Positions 58,947 through 64,000 of a stretch of DNA of 64,000 nt are shown piece after piece. A program made the translations under genes and the position numbers. The stretch comes from Humulus lupulus (lineage: Eukaryota; Streptophyta; Magnoliopsida; Rosales; Cannabaceae): positions 52,994,866 to 53,058,865 of the forward strand of contig NC_084800.1 in NCBI RefSeq assembly GCF_963169125.1, given 5' to 3'. The notes beneath the pieces were generated by a model. It had not been told where the DNA came from. It searched no databases and worked only from the letters and a program-made list of their open reading frames with translations. Positions within the stretch are counted from its first letter, which is position 1, and each line of letters begins with the position of its first letter.

Positions 58947-61463
58947 TGTAATGTCTCAAATTCCCTATTGTGGTTTATTGCTTGGATTAGGAGGCCAGAA
59001 GGACCATAATTGATTTATTATGCAATTATATGATTAAATGCATGATTATGTGAATTATACGATGATATGATGATAATTGCATGCATGTGGGTCCAATCAT
59101 AATTAGAAGGCCATTTTTGTAATTTTGATCTGTTAAGAGCATATCAATATATTTATGTGCATGTTTATGATTTATGGATGAGACCACATTATAATGTGGA
59201 TATGTTCGAGCTATTCGGCATGTGACGATCCTAGAACTCAAGTTAGCAGTTTGGTCATAACGTGATTAATTTCCAAGCTCGGGGTAAGTCTGGGGGTAAT
59301 TTGATGCTTAGTACATTACCGGGAATGAATGGGTAATGGGTTATGATTTAATTATTTGGGAATAACGAGAATTGGAGGATGTTAATTATGATTAACGGAA
59401 TAAGTGGGAAATGACTGTTTTGCCCTTGGGTGGTTGTATAGGAATTAATTGGGCTTAGGGGCATTTTGGTCTTTTGACCATGAGATAGACTTAGATGGCT
59501 GGTTGTAGAAAGTTTAGACAGCCAAAACAGAGTAACTTTCTTCCACCTCTCGATCATCTCTCTTTCTCTATTTTCCTTTGGAATTTTGAAGTTTAACTTG
59601 AGGATTCAAGCTAAGGAATTAGAGCATGAGGGTTTAGGCTAGTGATTAGCCATTAAAGGGGATTCAAACATGTGATTAAGGTAAGATTCCAGCCATAGTT
59701 TCTGGTTATGCTATGTTTTAAGGTTAGTTCTTTAGCTTGAGGTTTTGGTCATGGATTTGGATATATGTTGTTGTTTTGGGTGGTTTAAAGCTTAGGATTT
59801 GTTGTTAAAGTGGTGTATATATTATGTTGATGCTTGGGTGTGATTTTGGGATTTAATTGATGAAGGTTTAGGCAATTTGAATTGAGAAATGGGCAGGGGA
59901 GCTGGGTTCGCTGGGTCAAGTCGCGACCGAGTTCATGCAAGTTGCAACCTGGACCCAAGCCAGAGCCTCTCCTGGGCTCTGTCTAGCAGGCGCGCCGCGA
60001 CCCACTAGGTCAAGTTGTGGCCCGCCCCTAGTACCCCAGACAGAGGCTCTCTGTCTTGGGGGCGCGCTACGACCCACTAGGTCAAGTCGCGGCCCGCCCC
60101 TTCCTTTTGTACCAGGAGGGGTTTTTCAAGGGTTTTAAGCCCAGGTTTCATTTCCTAAGCCTTGGGATCAAATCTACTAACCGTTTTAGTACGATTCAAG
60201 GCCTCGGGAGAGGGGTTTAGACCATGAACCTTTTATTATCTATTTTTATTGATGGGATTTCATATGTGGTTATGACTAGGTGACCGCTAAGAGACTTAAG
60301 GATCGATCGTTCTCAAAGGTCGTTCTTTTATTATTTCACGCTCGAACCAGATGTAAGAAAACTGCACCCAGTATGTGATTGCATGGTTATTGATGAAGCA
60401 CGATGAGTGCTCTACATATGTACATTGATTGCATAGTAAATGCATAGCAGCTTTGCTTATCTGTGTATGGCACTGACTTATTAGTCAGAGAACGGTAATG
60501 GTGTTTAGTATTGATCGTGAAGCTGTGACTTATCAGTCAAGTTCAGCAGTGATACTGAGCACTGATCGTATAGTATTGGCTTAAGAGTCAAGAACGACAT
60601 TAATGTGTTTAACACAGGCCAAAATGATTAGATCTAATCACCATGAGCATGAAATTCTTGACCGACCCCAAGTTCGAAGAAAACTAAAAGCGCTTGTCTA
60701 GTCTAAAGGCTAGTTACGTAGAGTCAGGGCCAAAAGGCTCAGGTGACTGAAACGTCACATGGCTTAGGGTGCAGAGCCCGAGAGATAGACTTACTAGTCA
60801 TCTATTCAGGGAGCGGATCCCCAAAGATAAACCTAATAGTCATCTATCTGATTAGGGTGAGGAGCCCCAGAGTATGACTCTTTAGTCACCTATTTGATTA
60901 GGGTGCGGAGCCCCAGAGTGTGATTTAATCACCTATCTGATTAGGGTGCAGAGCCCAAGAGTGTGACTCACTATTTGATTAGGGCTTCAAGCCCCAAAAT
61001 GATTACCAGAATCATTTATTGATATTACATACATGCAGTAATAAGTTTTCTTGCTGAGCCTTGGCTCACGGGTGTTATATGGTGCAGGTAAAGGGAAAGA
61101 AAAGCTCACCTAGCCTTAAGTGGAGAGTATAGGTGTCGATGTGTACATATGCGGCCGCTTGACCACCACGGCCAATGTAGTTCTCAGAGGAACTAGGGGT
61201 TAGCCCTATTTTTGCCGCTTAGGTCAGCAGGTTGTAATTTTCACACTGTAATGACCATTTTGGATTGTAAATAACTTTGTAAACACTTTTATGGGGCCAT
61301 GTACAGTTGAATGTTTTAAATAAAATATTCATTTTGATCAAGATTTTTCACCTTAGCCTATTAATGACACCTAGATGCACGTTTATAACCAAATGACTTG
61401 TTTAGTGAGTTAAGCACTGTTTAAATTCCACAATAACGATCGTGGGGTAACCAGGGCGTTACA
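58947..61463 (+). repeat. Solo LTR G
   Basis: 2517 bp, TGTAATGTCTCAAATTCCC to GGGCGTTACA, with perfect target duplication TTTAA (58942-58946 and 61464-61468). It contains GTCGCGACC / GCGGCCCGCC half-palindromes (59920-60100), repeated TTAGGGTGCGGAGCCC(C) words (about 60760-61000) and the U5-like block (61044-61096). No primer site follows. Confidence 0.93.
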
Positions 61464-61800
61464 TTTAATATCCTAAATATGGTTTAAATAAGCAAAGATA
61501 GATTTTGTCAAAGTTGTACTAAAGTTATTTGAAAAATTGAGACATAAAAAACATCATGTGATGTGGGTTGTTTCCAAAAAATAAAAGAAGAATTAATTTT
61601 AGAACTACAAAAACATATTTCCTTAATTATGAATTAAGAATGTGATGTGACATTAATAGAAATAGTGGGGTGCAAAGTAAATGGTTAATAATTCAAATGC
61701 GTCACTTTTTTTTGTGAAGTTGGGCTAGCTTTGAGGCAGAAAAAGTATAGTATATCTGCTGGGGTGGGGACCTCCCACTCATGCTTCAAAAACAAATATT
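61464..61800. other. AT-rich flank
   Basis: Continuation of the AT-rich DNA left of LTR G. No feature seen. Confidence 0.4.
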
Positions 61801-63273
61801 TCAGGCCTACCAAAAGTCTATAAGAATTTGGGGGGAGCTAAAATGGAGCGAACTTCATGTAATTTAAAAAGTCTGCGAAGTATTGGTCCAGGGGAAGAAA
61901 AGGCCCAGCCTTCAAATGCTCATCACTTCAAGCCGCGAAGTCGTCTTAGAGAGGGGAGCAGCTTCGTTCCCCTTCAAACGCAGGTCGGGCAAGGAGAGTT
62001 TTGGTCCCAACCTCTATGTTATGGCTCATCATTATTTTATTCACCCTCCTCTAGGTCGTGATCTTTGATACGATACGTTCAACCTAGAAGTAGGAGTTGG
62101 GGTCAACCACTAGCTCCTTCTACACCACTAGACCGAAGTGCGGGATGGGAGACTCTGGGGTGATCTGCTTCCTCTTGTTCTTCTGCTGAGTGGATGAGCT
62201 TGATGCATTCTTCTTGGGAGCAGTTTTCTTTTGAGGAGCCACCAGATCGCCTAACGAGCAGACAACCTAGTTAGTAGGCGACCTAAGAGGATTTAAAGAC
62301 TAACGTGGAAGTACGAAGGGGGGAATGGTTTACTTTTTTTATGTGAATTGAGGTTAGCCTCAGCCCCATCGTGTGATGCCACGCGATACCCTAAGTTACG
62401 CGCCTCGGTTTCTTAATAGACCCCTGATATTTAGGGATATGTGTGTCAGACTGCCAGACCACTACTTTCCTTGGGCGATGGTTTAGTGCAAAACGACCCG
62501 AAAAACGTAACCTCTAAGCTATCTGGTTCTAAACCTAAAAACCATTCATTTTCTTTATCCCCAAATGGGTATTCTTTAAATTAATGCACCATTAGGATTA
62601 CCCAGATTTACCCAGAAAATTCACAGTTTTATGAACGTCTTATTTCTAATAACATTTTTGGATTCACCCGTCGAACCTAAGTCAAGACCTATTCTCTAAA
62701 AATGTTCAAAAGTAGCCTAACAATAACTACAATGAATGTTATGGATGAACGTAGTAAAGAACATAAATTCCATTAAAAAAAAAGGGAAGGGAAAACTCTT
62801 AAAACCAAAAAATGAGATACTTACAGTGTGTTCTTCGACGGTAAGTTATAGAATCGGCTACAGGAAGCTCCTGGAAAGCTTCTGAGTGACTGGGTACGGT
62901 GAACGGTTTTTGGGGATTTTTGGGAAAGAAGAAAGGCTTGGAAATGCAGAATAGGAAATTTTTTAAATGAAAGGTGGTGAAGTTTGAACTCTGGCCATCC
63001 TTTTTATACATAAATTGTGTAGATTAATCTGGGCCATCCAATTGGGTTAGTTCAAGATCCAAGGGTCAAGGTTAAATAGAACAAATGGCGGAAAAAAAGT
63101 GACAAGACAATTATTGCAGTCCTCGAAACCGAATAGACGCCAATCGCGGTACGCCACGTGTTCAGTACTCGAGTAGTGGGCAGGCATGGTTTTCTGTAAT
63201 GGAAATCTAAAAGCCCTTATTGTGTAGGTCAGAAAGTGACGACGTCATACACGAGCAGGAGCTTGGGGGGAAA
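61801..63273 (+). mobile_element. 3' internal part of an LTR element (F), truncated on the left
   Basis: Ends in the polypurine tract GGAGCTTGGGGGGAAA, the same type as in the Tat element (GGCTTGGGGGGTAAA), directly before the LTR at 63274. A minus-strand stretch at 62265-62105 reads GDLVAPQKKTAPKKNASSSS then TQQKNKRKQITPESPIPHFG, a Lys/Ser-rich segment like the antisense gene of Tat elements. The short plus-strand frames at 61828-62068 are not recognised. The left boundary is approximate. Probably the 3' end of another Tat-lineage element. Confidence 0.55.
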
Positions 63274-63959
63274 TGTTGTACCCTAATTTCAGCCTGAGTT
63301 TATTCACCCAACTCGGGTACAGCTGACAAATATATACGGAGATGTAGCATGGGAGTGATATCTGATTGTTATGCACGTAGACATCTCGGGTTTCGTGTGG
63401 TCACCCATGGTGTTAGGTGCCCTGGGTCTAACCCGAGCAGGGGATACGAAGGTCGTGAAGCACGAGCTCAGGATAGTAAAATAACTGTCTAAGAACGAGC
63501 TTGGAGGAGACAACCAGCTCGTGGTAGTTCTAATATATTGCAACCTGCGAATCCCCAGAGACTCTGGTCCTTTTATGCGTTTATTTATGACCAGGATGTC
63601 ATATTTAATGTCCCAGATATTATGAGAACATTTACTTTGTAATCAAATCATATCCCATTATAAATGGGAAGTATATTTATTAAATGTAATAATTATGTAA
63701 ATGCGTGATTGACTCACGTGGTTACCCAAACCTATCTATGGAATTCCCTTATAAATACTGGGAATATTGGACAGGGAGGGGGACCATTATTCTGTAATAC
63801 CAAAACTCTGCCAAAATAGAGAGAGAAACAACAATAATATAGTCTCGTGGACTAGGTGGATTTTAACCACTGAACCACGTAAGAGTTCTATGTTCTTGAG
63901 TGATATCATTTATTTTTCATTATTTCTTAATACACTGTTGGAAAAAAACTGCGTCAACA
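63274..63959 (+). repeat. 3' LTR of element F
   Basis: 686 bp, TGTTGTACCC to GCGTCAACA, right after a polypurine tract. TATA box TATAAATAC at about 63750. Same family as solo LTR E. The 41 bases after it (CCAGGGTAAGGC...) are flank with nothing recognisable. Confidence 0.8.
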
Positions 63960-64000
63960 CCAGGGTAAGGCTAACTTGTAGGCCCTCGACCCAGTTCTTG

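Noticed and set aside
59935..60138. Open frame with repeated GGAxRPTRSSxGPPL
   Set aside because: Arises from the repeated GC-rich modules of LTR G; not a protein-coding signal.

Overview
This is plant nuclear DNA, almost entirely nested transposable elements in different stages of decay. The tRNA-Met-primed Ty3/gypsy long terminal repeats (LTRs), a Tat-type gypsy element with two RNase H domains, a CACTA DNA transposon with TNP2 and Ulp1 genes, a Cassandra-type LTR carrying 5S rRNA, and a captured xyloglucan endotransglucosylase exon with a dicot-style promoter all point to a repeat-rich eudicot, probably a rosid. The species cannot be fixed from the sequence. No intact host gene, tRNA gene, CRISPR array or prokaryotic feature was seen.

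Layout. (1) 1-358 is a truncated LTR, cut by element 0 (5' LTR 359-2763, Met primer site, gag). Element 0's gag is split by a 17.5 kb Tat-type element (3830-21353; 5-bp target duplication; LTRs 912 bp on the right and interrupted on the left). The Tat element has gag, protease, reverse transcriptase, RNase H, a second RNase H and integrase in order, then a 13-copy 60-bp minisatellite and a spliced antisense gene. Its 5' LTR is split by a solo LTR (4346-7515), and its antisense gene by an AT-rich insertion (about 17545-18735). (2) 22005-53787 is a Tekay/Del-like Ty3 element (element A). Its leader holds solo LTR B (24988-30093), which contains a Cassandra LTR (26270-26642) and solo LTR C (27803-30087, inserted one base before the end of B). 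Its pol is split by a complete CACTA element (32458-46597, TCA target duplication). Its 3' LTR is split by an inverted solo LTR D (48037-51211), which contains solo LTR E (48596-49411). (3) 53788-64000 is AT-rich DNA with hAT- and MULE-like remnants, a palindrome-bearing tandem array, solo LTR G (58947-61463), and the 3' end of another LTR element (LTR 63274-63959).

How it fits together. Most insertions have recognisable target duplications, so the order of events can be read directly. Coding regions of the retrotransposons are silenced mainly by in-frame stops of the C-to-T kind rather than by frameshifts, which suggests methylated, deaminating DNA. The CACTA element carries both of its own genes on the minus strand, broken by a nested insertion in TnpD, plus plus-strand pieces of two host genes: promoter and exon 1 of an XTH, and two pieces resembling a class 3 lipase/PLA1.

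The most striking unexplained signal is a shared architecture in otherwise different elements. Short palindromes of about 10-14 bp occur as close pairs, repeated two or three times per element, in the non-coding middle of the element. The letters differ (GCGATATATCGC, AGCGCTACAGCGCT, GGCCGCGGCC, and GGTAAC-CA-GTTACC in the tandem array), but the pair-spacer-pair layout recurs. A second signal is that the Cassandra LTR, read on the minus strand, begins with nearly the same 12 bases as the Tekay-like LTRs around it.
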